NCBI RefSeq assembly: GCF_007655135.1
Contig: NC_045130.1
Span: forward strand, 12,214,001-12,278,000
Direction of reading: 5' to 3'
From: Punica granatum
Taxonomy: Eukaryota > Streptophyta > Magnoliopsida > Myrtales > Lythraceae
DNA: 64,000 bases
Part shown: positions 11,861 to 23,424 of the stretch, in pieces
How positions within the stretch are numbered: position 1 is the stretch's first letter
Layout of the letters: each line of letters starts with the position of its first letter
Program-made: the position numbers and the translations under genes
Notes under the pieces: generated by a model
Database searches by the model: none
What the model was told of the DNA's origin: nothing
The model's input: only the letters and a program-made list of their open reading frames with translations

Positions 11861-13350
11861 TATTTTGATATTCGTACTGGACAATGTGACCTCGGATTAC
11901 TCCTTTTTTGTTTCCTCCTTCATTGTTTCTGGGGAGCCTTAAGCAAATCAAGCAACCTCCTTGACAAAGCCTCAGTGGAGAGCAGCTGCCTAACTCTGGG
12001 CTAACCTAATGGGCTGGCCCAACATTTCGGCCTGCATTAGCTGATGGGCTGGAAAAGTTGGAGTTAATATATCTTCAAACGATGATTAGTAAACGATGAT
12101 AGAATTTTGATACTATATTTATATTTTATACTATTACAAAAGGAAAAACAAGAACTTTTGCCTAATATTTATTCAGATAGTATTCATAATAAATAATATA
12201 TAAAATTTACAATCATTTTATTAGAGAAAAATTGAGAATAAATCAGTCAAATTTATATATATTTTAACCGCTCACTTATTCCTATAATTTTTCTCCTAAC
12301 GTTTAACTTTTCTCACTATCACTTTGGCATGTTTCCTCTAAGTGAACAAAAAATTTACTTCGTTTTATTCTTAATTCAATTTCCTTTCCATATATTTTGA
12401 TTTATGAGTTCTTTTCATAATTGGAATACTAATTGTAATAGTATTTTTTAGACAAATTAGATCATTAATTAGACAATACTTTTGACTAATCAAAGGAAGA
12501 GTTTGCAAATATGTATAAGAATTTATAATTTAAATTTTATCTAGAATCGCGTGTAACACGAGCACAAAATTTACTAAAATCAATAGTATGAGGATTTCAA
12601 CCTATTCTCGGACAGACAAATAAACAGTTTACTATGTAAACAATTTTACAATATATTTGATAATTTGATGACACAGTGATGTACGAAATCCACATAAATC
12701 ATGGATGTTGATGCATGATGCTTATAATACCTTAGGCCCTGAAAAATAAAAACCTTTATGTGTGTGTTTTTTTTCCTTAAAAAGATAATTCATTTTGTGC
12801 GTTCTACTTTGTCGATTCATAAGGGAGTTCAATAATTTCTTTAATGCAGTTCATAGAGTGCAAAAATATAATAGAATGAAATTTTTTAAGGAAAAAATTA
12901 TAAAAGAGGACCGAGTTTTTACTTCTTCGTTTAATTGGGGGAGAATGAAAATAGAATAGGTTTTTTGATATATGCGTCCCACTGAAGAATTAGGGACTCG
13001 CCTCGAAATAATATCCTTTTGATTTTGGTCAATTAAGATGGTACATTAAATGCAATTGTGGAATTTCAACCCATCAATTCTCAAGTGGGATATAGAAAGT
13101 GCAGTGGGTCACTCAAAACGAAAGTCAAGAGGTCACTCTTAGTATATTATTACAAAAAAAAAAAAGATTGTTGTGGTCAACATTTGAACCAGATTATTAC
13201 CGAGGACCCAATCGGGCAATAATCTGACTGAACCATTAATAATGATAGCTGACTCATCTCGTCTAATCCAACCCAATCCAACCAAATCCAATCTACTTCT
13301 TTATTCAGCGAAAAAATCCAATCTACTTCTTCCAAAGAGTAGGAACCATA
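11861..13350. other. AT-rich spacer
   Basis: No gene, RNA or clear element was recognised. Composition is AT-rich with short unrelated frames. Confidence 0.5.
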
Positions 13351-13357
13351 ACTTTAT

Positions 13358-13387
13358 GCCTTGTTTGGGAATACACTATTCCAACTT

Positions 13388-13421
<34 letters not shown>

Positions 13422-13655
13422 TTGTAATAATTATGTTATTGAATTAAAAAAATTGAAAAAAAAATAAATATTTGAAAGAATGTAATAATTTTGTTATTGA
13501 ATTTTGAAAAAAGTAATGAATAGTTAAGAGAATTTAGTAGTAAAAATTAAATTGAATGGTTAAAAAAATTAAAAAATAATAATTGTGTTGTTGAATTGAA
13601 GATAAGTGGAGTTAAGTGGAGTAGAATTAAAAATAAACTCTAAAACCAAATAAAA
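13358..13655 (-). mobile_element. Tourist-like MITE, degenerate copy
   Basis: Begins GCCTTGTTTGGGAATAC, contains (AT)n, then antisense versions of the GTTGTTGAATT and AATTGAATGGTTAAA words seen in the hairpin at 35174-35680, and ends near AAACTCTAAAACCAAATA. It shares the ACTC(T)AAACCAAA terminus with the element at 16445-16718. Ends are approximate. Confidence 0.5.
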
Positions 13656-13692
13656 AATTAATAATTGATAAATGTCATAAAACATAAGCTTG

Positions 13693-13738
13693 TGTTTGGT
13701 TTTTGAGTTGGATAATGATTTAACTCAACTTGATTTTG
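13693..13738 (+). mobile_element. Truncated MITE terminus abutting the copia LTR
   Basis: GCTTGTGTTTGGTTTTTGAG followed by TTAACTCAACTTG is a Tourist-type terminus. It stops where the copia LTR begins, suggesting a nested insertion. Confidence 0.4.
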
Positions 13739-14518
13739 TGTAATGTTTGTAAGCGTTGATAAATATATTAATATGTAAGAATATATTTGTACAAGTGTGA
13801 AGTCATACACGATATGGGTAGCTGCATTCTATATATATAGAGAGTCAACTATACAAAATTATGCTGCAGTCCCCATAATGTGAAGATATCACATATCTAT
13901 CCGTAACACCCCTCAATCTGTTGGGGGCCCAACTACCAACAGATTGCTACAATGAGACTGAAATAAAGAAAGAGATACATTCTCGCTAAGTAGATCTACT
14001 AACTACGAAGATGTGGGAACATAGCATATAAGAATATCTCCACGTGCTGGTCACTAGTCTACAATAATGTGTTTGCTGCGATCGTGCTGGACAGGATTCG
14101 CTGCAAGGTAGATAGCACTGATGTTGTCACGACAAGCTATAATAGGGCTCGGAGAGTGCTGGACAGGATTCGTAGCAAGGTAGGTAGCACCGATGTTGTC
14201 ACAACATGCTATAATAGGGCTCGGAGAGTGACAACCAATGTCCTGTAGGAGCTGCGAAGCCATAGTGTTTTTACAACAACATATGCTAGAGCTCGATATT
14301 CAGCCTTAATTGAGCTGCGGGAGACAATGGGCTATTTCCTGGACCTCCATGAGATAAGATTCGAGCCCACAAAGACAATATATCTTGTCATTGAACGGCG
14401 ACTAACCAGACATCCAGCCCAATTAGCATTGGTGTATGCTGTGATTTGAAAGTCATCAGACCCATGTAGATGAATGCCATAGGAAGCCGTACCACGAAGA
14501 TATCGCAATGTAGTTGTA
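13739..14518 (-). mobile_element. Copia retrotransposon fragment: RNase H end plus short LTR
   Basis: Reading the minus strand from about 14518, interrupted frames give copia RNase H words: YLRGTASYGIHL, then AYTNANWAGC, then GSNLISWRSRK followed by a stop, then SSIKAEYRALA, then CDNIGATYLA and RSKHIIVD. A polypurine tract (GATTGAGGGG) precedes a probable LTR at 13739-13908 that begins TGTTACGGAT and ends AACATTACA on the minus strand. At about 170 bp this LTR is short for copia. The 5' part of the element is missing and the coding frame is broken, so it is a decayed remnant. Confidence 0.75.
14084..14227 (-). repeat. In-frame 72-bp duplication within copia RNase H
   Basis: Two 72-bp units (14084-14155 and 14156-14227) each encode a 24-residue segment containing HSPSPIIAC and CDN or RDN followed by PVQH. 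This duplicates part of the RNase H active region, which should disrupt the fold. Confidence 0.8.
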
Positions 14519-14888
14519 ATTTTTGTTTGAATCGTACTTTTAATTTATAAATTAATCGAATTGTGTAACATTGTGATATTATCTATTTAATGAAATTTAG
14601 ATTTTACTAATAACATATGTTATTAAAAATTAGTAAATTATCTACAATCTAAAAAAAACTAGCAGTTGAAAAAGTAACTGTTATTAAAAGTAGTCGTTGT
14701 AAAGCAGCTGTTGGTAACTAATCATTGGAAAGTAGCGTTGGTAACTAGTTGTGAAGAAAGTAGCCGTTTGTATAAATTCCTCTATATAAAATGCTTTCAA
14801 TCTCATATCATATTTACCCACTTACATCCTCTCATTTCTATCCATTCACGTCCTTTGAAACCACTTCTCAAATACCCATCCTCTAAAC
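14519..14888. other. Spacer upstream of the dead Harbinger frame
   Basis: AT-rich, probably the 5' part of the Harbinger-type remnant that follows. A TATAAAT-like site (near 14770) lies about 110 bp before its first ATG. No terminal inverted repeat was located. Confidence 0.35.
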
Positions 14889-16239
14889 ATGGCCGAAAGC
14901 TTTGATGAATTTAGCTCTGATGAATTTAACTACTCTATGGATCCATTAGATATAATCCTCGAGGATTTGTTCGATGATATAGAAGAGCAATGCCTTGAAA
15001 TAGTGAAGATGATCCTACGGGGGGAGTATGGGGGAAGCATTTCCTCAAGGCCCAAACGGAAGAAAGTAAACAGAAACCGTGTTACAGGCCAAAATCAACT
15101 TGTGAAGGACTACTTCGTTGAGGAGTCGATGTACTCTCATGAGCTATTCCGACGAAGATTCCAAATGGAATGACCTTGTTCCTTCACATTGTCGAGGGCC
15201 TCTCAATATCACGATCCATATTTCCAATAGAGGTCCGATGTGGTATACAACCAAGGTTTTTCCCGCTGCAAAAGTGCACAGTGGCCATGCGTATTTTGGA
15301 TTATGGAGTTAAAGCTGACTCCGTTGACGAATATCTCCGAATGGCCGAGAGCACTGTAACATAATGCTTAGAAAGATTCGTCTTCGGTGTCCTCACGGTG
15401 TTCGGGGTTGAATACTTGTGAAGGCCTTACGCAGCCGATGTGGAACGCCCGCTACAAATCAAGAAGGTCCGCGACTTTCCAAGTATGATGGGCAACATTG
15501 ACTGCATGCACTGGCAGTGAAAAAATTACCTGAAAGCTTGGCACGGTATGCATCAGAATGGTTATCATGGTGACCCAAGCTTAGTACTTGAAGCAGTGGC
15601 CGGACCTGACCTGTGGATATAGCATACTTTTTTTGGAGTAGTTGGGTTCAACAGCGGCATCAACGTTTTAGATCGGTCACCGGTCTTTGATGATATGCTA
15701 CAAGGTCGTGCTCCAAAGGTACATTTCACTATCAATGGCAACGACTATAACATGGGATATTATTTAGCATATGGCATATACACCCAGCAGGCAACATTCG
15801 TCAAAACAGTCCCTCGACCACAGTCAGAGAAGAATATGTTTTTGCCAAAGCTCGAGAATCAGCATGAAAGGACGTGAAATGTGCATTCGGAGTGTTGAAG
15901 GCTCACTTTGCAATTATACGTGGCCTTGCTAGATTGTGGTCCCAAGAGAAGCTCGGAGTGATTATGAGAGTTTGCATCATATTGCATAATATGATTGTTG
16001 AGGATGAGCGAGAAACGTATGATGTCAATGTCGATCCGACAACCTTGTATGATGAACCCCTCGACGACGGTATACCACAATTGGAGCAAGGACAACAACA
16101 TTTTTCTCCATTACAGGAATTTTTCCAAAATAATACTAGGTTTCGGGATAGAGAAAAACATCGACAATTACAAAGTCGATTCGGTGGAACATATATGGCA
16201 ATGACGGCAAAACCACAACGAGGTGTAATTTTTCTTTAA
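14889..16239 (+). pseudogene. Dead PIF/Harbinger transposase (Plant_tran type)
   Basis: An ancestral transposase of the plant Harbinger family is recognisable across several frames: an N-terminal acidic region ending in NQLVKDYF and FRRRFQM, then LFLHIVEGLS, VFGVLTVFGV, FPSMMGNIDCMHW, DLWI, INVLDRSPVF, GYYLAYGIY and CAFGVLKAHFAIIRGLARLW. Frameshifts fall near 15172 and 15870, and TGA or TAG codons replace expected Trp codons (after HWQ and after DLWI). The second catalytic Asp (usual GYYLADGIY) is Tyr, and the catalytic Glu (usual DVERAFGVL) is Lys. It therefore cannot encode an active enzyme, but it could be a source of derived peptides or siRNA. Confidence 0.85.
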
Positions 16240-16444
16240 AAAAATGTCGTTCAGCATGTAATTTTTTCTTAACAAGTGTATTTTTTAATGTCATGTGATA
16301 TTATTTTATTTTAATGAATTTTAATTAATTAAAATATATTTTTTATTTAATTTTAATAATTTATTTTAAACTATTAGGAATTTATATTAATTATATGCAT
16401 TTAATTAATATAATATGAATGTGAGCCCGGATTAGAGACGCTAA

Positions 16445-16718
16445 TGGTGTGTTTGGATTTAGAAATTTTTTTAACTCAACTCAACTTATCTTCAATTCAT
16501 CAGCACAATTATTACTTTTTCCATTTTTTAAATTTTTTAACAATTCAATTCAATTTTTAATAATAAATTCTCTCGACTATTTATTATTTTTTCCACGATT
16601 CAACAACACAATTATTACTTCATCTCAACTATTCATTAATTTTTCACACTTTTCAACAACACAATCATTACAAAGTCATTAAAATCAAAACTCAACTCAA
16701 CTCAACTCTAGAACCAAA
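16445..16718 (+). mobile_element. Tourist-like MITE, 274 bp
   Basis: Flanked by TAA at 16442-16444 and 16719-16721, the target preference of PIF/Harbinger elements. Left end TGGTGTGTTTGGATTTAG, right end ACTCTAGAACCAAA. The interior carries CTCAACTCAACT and AATTCAATTCAATTTTTAAT words shared with the hairpin at 35174-35680. Confidence 0.65.
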
Positions 16719-16721
16719 TAA

Positions 16722-17576
16722 TGTGTAAAACTTTTATCTACCATTAGCTTTGTTAAGGTAGTACTCCCAAGGTAAGGACAGGTGGCATGGCGCAGCCCTC
16801 ACCAACGTGAGGGACTGGACACCACATCTCGACTAGCTCGTCCAAACGGTTAAGAACCTCCTTAGCTCGAAATCCTAACATGAATATAAACCAATTTTGG
16901 ATATTTCAGAAGCTTAGAGACACAGATGAAGTATGTGTCTTTCATTTTCTTTGGAGTTTGTTTATGTCTGATGTGTCACCTATGTGACAGTGTGAAATCT
17001 AGTTTAGAGACAGGGGATAGACACTCCCATCGGAAACGGCCTTACCCCCCTAGACAATCTCTAGTGAAATGCATTGTCGTGAGACACCGTCATTTCTTGC
17101 CCCATAGTGCAATAACACACCCACTTTCTCATCTCTCAATTTTTCCTTTCTTTTAAGATTTTGGAATTATTTTTTATTTTTAGAAATTGAAAAAGTATTT
17201 AAACAACTAAATGAACGAGATTTTGATTTCATTTATTTCAATGAATGTGGGATTTTACTGGGTAAACGGGGGGCGAAGCCCAAATGAACGTGGGATTTTA
17301 GATGTACCATGATGGTTTTTTTTGGTAATAATGTAAAATTGGAATTTTAGAGAAAAAGCCCTTTTTTTGTGAATAAGAAAAAAGAGTTGCCCTTATTAGT
17401 ACAAAACTACTATCGACAATGATAATGTCAAACAAAGGCAGACAAAAGAGTTACCCTTATGTGATTGGTAGCTCTCCTTTTACTGGGCATGGGACCTGGT
17501 AGAGAGAGAGAGTGCGTGTCACACGTTTCTACATCGCGTGAGAAATGTCAGGCCCCACAAAATAAATATTTGAATG
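16722..17576. other. Spacer
   Basis: No gene or clear element. Short frames, such as one at 16926, show no family features beyond a hydrophobic start. Confidence 0.45.
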
Positions 17577-17980
17577 GACTATTACTGTCGCCCTCAATTT
17601 ATTCATTAGAAAATCATTTTTGCCCCTGACATATTTTTACCACCAATTAGCCCCAAACGTTGGCATTCCGTCTAACATTTATACCATTCTGTAACGGAAT
17701 TATCGCCCTCAACTTATTCATTAGCAATCGTTTTTGCCCCTGACATATTTTTTGCCACTAATTAACCCCAAACGTTAGCATTCTGTCTAACATTTATGCC
17801 ATTCCGTTAACTTCCGTGACAGAAAATTCATGGACGGCCTTATGTTTTTCGTCACTTTTCCGTTACAGAATAATATAAATGTTAAACGGAATGCCAACGT
17901 TTGGGGCTAATTGGTGGCAAAAATATGTCATGAGTAAAAATGGTTACTAATAAATAAGTGGAGGGCAACAGTGGTAGTCT
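17577..17980. mobile_element. Foldback MITE with duplicated left arm
   Basis: An arm containing GCCCTCAA, TTTTTGCCCCTGACATAT and CCCCAAACGTTGGCATTCCG is present twice in direct orientation (about 17590-17700 and 17703-17815), then once inverted (about 17865-17975, for example CGGAATGCCAACGTTTGGGG). Terminal sequences GGACTATTACTGT and, reversed, GACTACCACTGTT match. Confidence 0.75.
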
Positions 17981-18050
17981 ACTCATCTCTTGATCGTGCT
18001 TCGATATCAAATTTACCATCCCAAAAAAGAGAGAACGAAAAAAAAAGTTT

Positions 18051-18358
18051 TTTTTTGAATGAAATGCGAGGTCGCGTCATTGGCTTGTTGTAGCTACCCC
18101 AACTAAGGGAACCTAACTGCGACGGAATGTTCCTTTCGCCATAGCTCGCTGAGACTTTAGCCTAACTTGGTCACCGCAGCCCAGCAATACACTAGTGGAT
18201 TAAGTCCAAGGCCTATTGGATCAAGCATTATGGGCTGGCCACGGCCATCCCATAATACACTCACATAGTGGCGAGCTCTATGTCCTCAGTGAGGTTCGAA
18301 CTCGTGATGTTTAAGTAGAGTACTTGGAGCTTAACCACTAGACCAACGTGCTGGTGGT
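18051..18358 (-). mobile_element. tRNA-derived SINE
   Basis: Read on the minus strand it starts ACCACCAGCACGTTGG, then has a pol III A box (TGGTCTAGTGGTTAAG, 18332-18347) and a B box (GAGTTCGAACCTC, 18291-18303), a roughly 300-bp body and an A-rich 3' tail. Flanking direct repeats AAAAAAAAGTTT lie at about 18039-18050 and 18361-18372. It does not fold as a whole tRNA gene. Confidence 0.75.
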
Positions 18359-18372
18359 AAAAAAAAAAGTTT

Positions 18373-21300
18373 CTTGCATGTAATTATACGAACAAAAGTT
18401 TCTTGATTAATTATATTATACCATCATAAATCCAACGTATATGCAAGAAATTGCTGGTCTATTCTCCAAAAAAAATAAATATATATTGCCAGTCTATTAC
18501 CCAAATTCACGATGTCACTGAAATTGATAGCTTTTAAGGCCAATTGAGATGATTATTGGGGTTCTCATTGAAGAATTTATATATAATTATATCTCTCCTT
18601 TGAAATGAAAAAAAAGACTATTGCGACGCTATCATGTATACTATCGTTTGTCATGTCAAAAAATCGCATATGGACAGATAATGAGAAAATAATGTGAATG
18701 CGATGTCCCAAGAAAATTATCAATGAGACACCGGTTGGCCCCACCAACATAGAGCGTCGTGCCACGGTTTAGAGAGTCAGCGAGACTGAATGACCGCTGG
18801 GTTTTGAATAGATGAAATGAAATAGACGGTTGAATGCGCCTTAGACGATCACACGGCTTGGGGATTTAGCCGCTATGAGTTTTTCGCTATTTCTTCATGC
18901 TACTATCAATCAAGAGAAACAAGACATGGCTAATAAGGCCGTATTGAGAGTGGGTCTCGACTATTTGACAAGCCGATAGATATGGGTCTTAGGCCGGAAC
19001 CCTCGACTAGATGCAATAGATGGTTCGGAAGCGGGTCCTAAGAATGATGCAACCATGAACCTTGGAAGACTCGTAGCGCGTGGATCTCGGCCTCGCAAAG
19101 CCAAGAGAAACCACACCTAGGTCCGGAAACCTAAGCTCGGGTGGAAGTCCGTTTCTCGCCCAAAAGCTCGAAAAGGGGTAGAATGATAAGTGTCGAGTGA
19201 TCGGCGATTGTAAGGAATTAAATGTGCATGATATTGAAATGCTAGAAAGGTAAATATTGAATGTGTGATAATAGTGCGACGAATGTAAAGTGCTAAAAAG
19301 AAACGATAGAAAAAGTGTAATGTGATTGGTAGTTATGCCAAAGGGGATTACAATGAACCCCGAACTCGATATTTATAGGCGTTTACATGAAACCCTAGGA
19401 AATCTATCCAAATCGGATACACCGATAATATATGATATTGGAATATTATTAAAAGGTGAAAAAGACTCCTAGACCACAACTAGCAATTTCCAAAATAACC
19501 AAATCTTACTCTTAAAGTAAAATTTAGCTACCATTATGAATTCTTGCCACCCAATAGACATCCCAAGCTAGGAGCCGAATCTTCTCCATGCATAAGCTTC
19601 GGGTTGGACCTCCTCGATGGGCTCCAATTAACTAATCTTGGTCGGCTTCATGAAAATCTACGATCTAAAACTCAATGTCTCAGCCTCACACTTAATCTTG
19701 ATCCAAAGCACGCCATATGAAGTGTGGAAAATAAGTATAAACAACTATTAACTTCTTAACCATGACAACACTGACAGGAACAAAGGAAAAAAGAAAAGAA
19801 ATTCATAATGTATAATGTCTCATCTCACTAATAGATTTTAATTCCAGCAAAAGGAAAGTAGTTTTGTAGTTTGTACTAATGATTTTTTCTTTATAGATTT
19901 CGGTTTTGGTGCAACTATACCATGCGATTAACTAACCCCACTTCCATAGGCAAACTAAATTAGTAATATAGTCGTAACGGAAAAAAAATAGTATTATAGT
20001 CCATATACTAGGAAAATTACATAGATCATTATGGAAATCTAGCGTGGATCATGTTGAATCAATTTGGTAATAATTGTGTAAACTAAGAAAAGTGCAATAG
20101 TTTCATCCAAAAAAGAAAAAAAAGAAAAATGCGATAATTTAATATGATTATGTCTTCATTTTAAAGTGCCCCAGAACTGTCTAATTACACATGAGTATTA
20201 CGAAATGTTAATAGAATTGAAATTTTTTTGAATATTGGGGAGAGCACGGATCAACATTTAAAATTTTAGAGAGGATGAGAATTGAATTGCAAAAGCATCA
20301 AATCAAGAGGAAATGTATAATATAACTTTATTTCTGTCGTATGAAGTTTCTTTCTTTGTTTTTTTCCCCTATAAAGAAGCGTCATGAGTTAGTAAAAGAA
20401 AAGAAAATTTTAAATAAAAGAATCAAATTTAAAGTCTCTTTTGTGTACCAAGCAAATATGTGTGTCATTATACTATATCCATTTTCTCAACATGAAGTTT
20501 AATTTTCATATGAATAATATGACAAAATGTGTAAAGGGTGTCATTTCCTTTTAAATAATTCTTTAATTTTAGGAATTAAGAAATAATTCTATAATTAAAA
20601 GGAAAATTTTGAATGTCTTCAAAGATTCTCTGGGCACCAACGTCGCTTCCCTCTCTAGCTATCCTTCTTTTGAAGAAAAGGGCGAAGCACCGTTGTGCCT
20701 CACTCATTGTTGGGGCTGCCCTGAGCACCACCTACATATTAATATTATGGGCCGAGCCATGATGCGCAGCAGTAGGTGCATCTTTGCATTCGGACAAATA
20801 AGAGGCAAAACAAGTCCATCAATGACATAAACAATTTCGCAACAAAATCAGTAACAGGTCATTGATGTTTTAGCGAGTTCTATCACACGCAAGAGCACTC
20901 ACGACCACAGACATGACAGGAAAACTTGCAAACAGAGCTGGAATTGAACTTTCAGGCCATTCAATGAATAATCTCATTGCATCAGAGCTTCAAACAACAA
21001 AGTCAATCGAAGAAAAATCGCAGAAATCTTCAAACGACAAGCACAAAAGGAGACAGACATCGACGGAAAATTACCTGAAATGCGGATGCTGAGAGTGAAT
21101 CCAGTCCACCGCTTCTTAAAGGAGCAGAGTCGTCCTTTGAAAACGCTGTCGGAAGGGGGCCCCTACAATAGAAGATTAGACAACGCGTGCCACAGCACAG
21201 TTGTCCGCGAATAACTCCTTTGGAATTTTCCCCTTTTCAATGTTTTCTGCAGCTCCTTTGCCCGCAACTCGTCACGGACGCACAGTTCAATTTGCGAAAT

Positions 21301-22850
21301 TGACGGCAACGCAGTGAGGAATCAATGGAATTGACGGAAAATCGTGGGGGTAATTCATGAAATGGACAGAACCCACTCACCAATCGGTCGTTGGAGCCCT
21401 CGCTTTGAGATTCCTGCAGGCAATTTCTGAATCGTCTGCAAACCCTACCGAAAAAGACGAAGGAGGAGGAGCGAAAGGATTCTGTCGGTATTCTGTGTCT
21501 TGGAACGGTCTTCTGTGGACAAGTTGTCCTGAGACCTACCGTTGTGCTTGTGGGACCCAGTGCTTTGAAAACGCTGACTTATATTTCTGTCAGTAGCAAA
21601 CAGGATTGGGTTGAGTTGAGCAAATCTCACAATCCAAACGCTACCTAAATGAAGGAAAATTGAGGGAAAGCAAAAAGGGACATCTCTTCTCCTCCAGTTC
21701 CGTGCATTTTCCTAATCCAAATAAAAGATAAAATAAAAGGATAGCAAATAACAGATGGAAGAATTAAGAAGAGTACGTAACGAAATATTATGGTATATGC
21801 GTTTAGTAGTGGGTAAAAAAATGGAACAAAGAGGTTTGAAAAATCTCACTCATGAATATCAATAAGAATGTCATGACTTTTGTATATGATGCATGCTAAA
21901 GTTGCACGGTTTAATTACAAAAAAAGCACCAATTTTGCTCATTATGTAAATTCTAGCACGACTTTTTGAAAATTATATAGAAAAATGCCAACTATTAATT
22001 TTATAGTGTGTTTGACATGACAATATTATTTTTTCATCAATTTAACAGAATTTGCCAACATGGTATGTAATGGTGGCATGTGACACACAAAAGACTTGGT
22101 TGAGTTTTTTAATAATAATATTTTTAAAATTTAAAAAGTAGTGCGAGTCGCGGTGCTTGACTAGTTACTAAGATTCAGGTCAGTGGTGGTTGCCGACGAT
22201 GTCAGGCACCCAAAGCTTTGAATTAAGGGGAAGAAAATTGTCAAGGGAAAGAGAGAGAGAGACCAAGTGAGTAAGTAACACTTATCCAATATTCGTTAAT
22301 ATTGAGATGGATGGCGAGACCCCAAAGCTCCATACTCCCTTCTCCCTCTTGACAATTTGCTTATGTTGTCACCAATTATCCTAATAAAGTAATGGTGACT
22401 GTCAGTGAGGCCTTACTGCCTGCACCCCCTTAAATTTAGGGCTCTTATGTTAGTTTGGTATTTTTGAAAAGCTTGTTTTAATAATTGGAAAAACCCAATG
22501 GGGGCATATTTGGCCACTGTCTGCGTGTCGCATGAAATTGTTAAGTGTCAGGCCGGCAAATTTTGTTAAAATTGATAGGAAATAATGTACTAGATGCTCT
22601 GTTAAATCAATAATTGGTACTTTTTTATGTAATATTTAAAAAGTTGATAAATTGAGCAAAATTTGTATTGGATAAGTAATTGAAAAAACAAAACAAGTTG
22701 TACTTCAATTAACCTCATTTCTTCTTGAATGTATTATTATCACTTCGTATTACTGAAACGCAACTTCTTCCTTATTCTTGAAATGACACAAATAAAGAAC
22801 AGTCGTTAGTATCATTGCCGGAGCTCTGCAGATAGGAGTAAAGCATGGGA
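18373..22850. other. Repeat-rich spacer upstream of XLG3
   Basis: No gene is supported. From 18950 to 19740 there is a less AT-rich patch (CTCGGCCTCGCAAAGCC, AGGTCCGGAAACC and similar) that looks like retroelement or LTR debris but has no recognisable domain. From 20600 to 21340 there are short frames with no homology. A Harbinger-like terminus lies near 21545-21643. From about 21900 to 22690 weak inverted ends (CAATTTTGCTCATTATG and, reversed, CAAATTTTGCTCAATTTAT) suggest an old MITE. Confidence 0.4.
21545..21643 (-). mobile_element. Harbinger/Tourist right-terminus relic
   Basis: TGGGACCCAGTG, then CAGTAGCAAACAGGATTGGG and TTGAGTTGAGCAA, matches the last 100 bp of the complete Harbinger at 41178-45444 (TGGATCCCACATG, TAGTAAACCAGGATTGAGC, AGAGTTGAGCAA). 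The end reversed reads GTAGCGTTTGGATTGTGAG. No partner left end was found. Confidence 0.5.
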
Positions 22851-22852
22851 CC

Positions 22853-22856
<4 letters not shown>

Positions 22857-22892
<36 letters not shown>
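22857..22892 (+). repeat. (CT)n microsatellite in the XLG3 5' region
   Basis: About 18 CT repeats. Pyrimidine patches are common in plant core promoters and leaders, and this one lies about 1 kb upstream of the XLG3 ATG. Confidence 0.95.
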
Positions 22893-22895
<3 letters not shown>

Positions 22896-23172
22896 GTTTC
22901 TGCTCTCGACGCTCTACCTCCGAAGAGCAGAGCAGGTTGAAACCCCACTTTCTGTGTGTAAAGATGGCGAACGTGTGCGGCCACAGCGCTCTTTCTGCAG
23001 GGCAGCTGCAAGCTTTTTTGCGGGTGTGGGGTGCTCGGTCCATTAGTTGAAAGCTCTCTTCCTTCCTCCTCTGGAAGCTCTTTTGACAAAAGCACATCGT
23101 CTTCTTGTTTAAAGTTCAGATTTTTCAGCTCTTACACCAGATTTCGCCTTTACCTCTGTCCTTTTCCCTCAG

Positions 23173-23196
23173 GTACTCTCTCTCTCTCCGCCCCCC

Positions 23197-23237
<41 letters not shown>

Positions 23238-23424
23238 CACACACACACACACACACTCCAAAGTTGAATCTTTGCTCAAAAGGGCACGCGTAATCCTCTT
23301 TTCTTGAGCCCGTTGGGCCAAAAAATCCTCACTTGTTTCCGTTTCTTTGCTCTCTTGGGGTTGCTTCGTGAACTGGGTTCTGACCTTTGACTCCCAAAAT
23401 TCCCTCAACGCCCTCGTTTGCAGG
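23173..23424 (+). other. Probable leader intron of XLG3
   Basis: A donor CTCAG|GTACTC at 23173 and an acceptor TTTGCAG ending at 23424 would remove the poly-C and (CA)n tract from the 5' leader. This rests on splice signals only. Confidence 0.35.
23198..23256 (+). repeat. 38-base poly-C run followed by (AC)n
   Basis: Uninterrupted C runs from 23198 to 23235, then about ten AC repeats to 23256. The minus strand is poly-G and could form G-quadruplexes; the plus strand could form i-motifs. Exact length may be affected by sequencing. Confidence 0.9.

Noticed and set aside
18051..18358. A tRNA gene
   Set aside because: A and B boxes are present, but no acceptor stem closes and the unit has a SINE body, tail and target duplication.
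18950..19740. A protein gene or complete LTR element in the GC-richer patch
   Set aside because: No long frame, primer site or paired LTR could be identified; it is left as unassigned repeat debris.
23169..23408. Gly-rich minus-strand frame
   Set aside because: It is the reverse of the poly-C/(AC)n repeat, not a protein.
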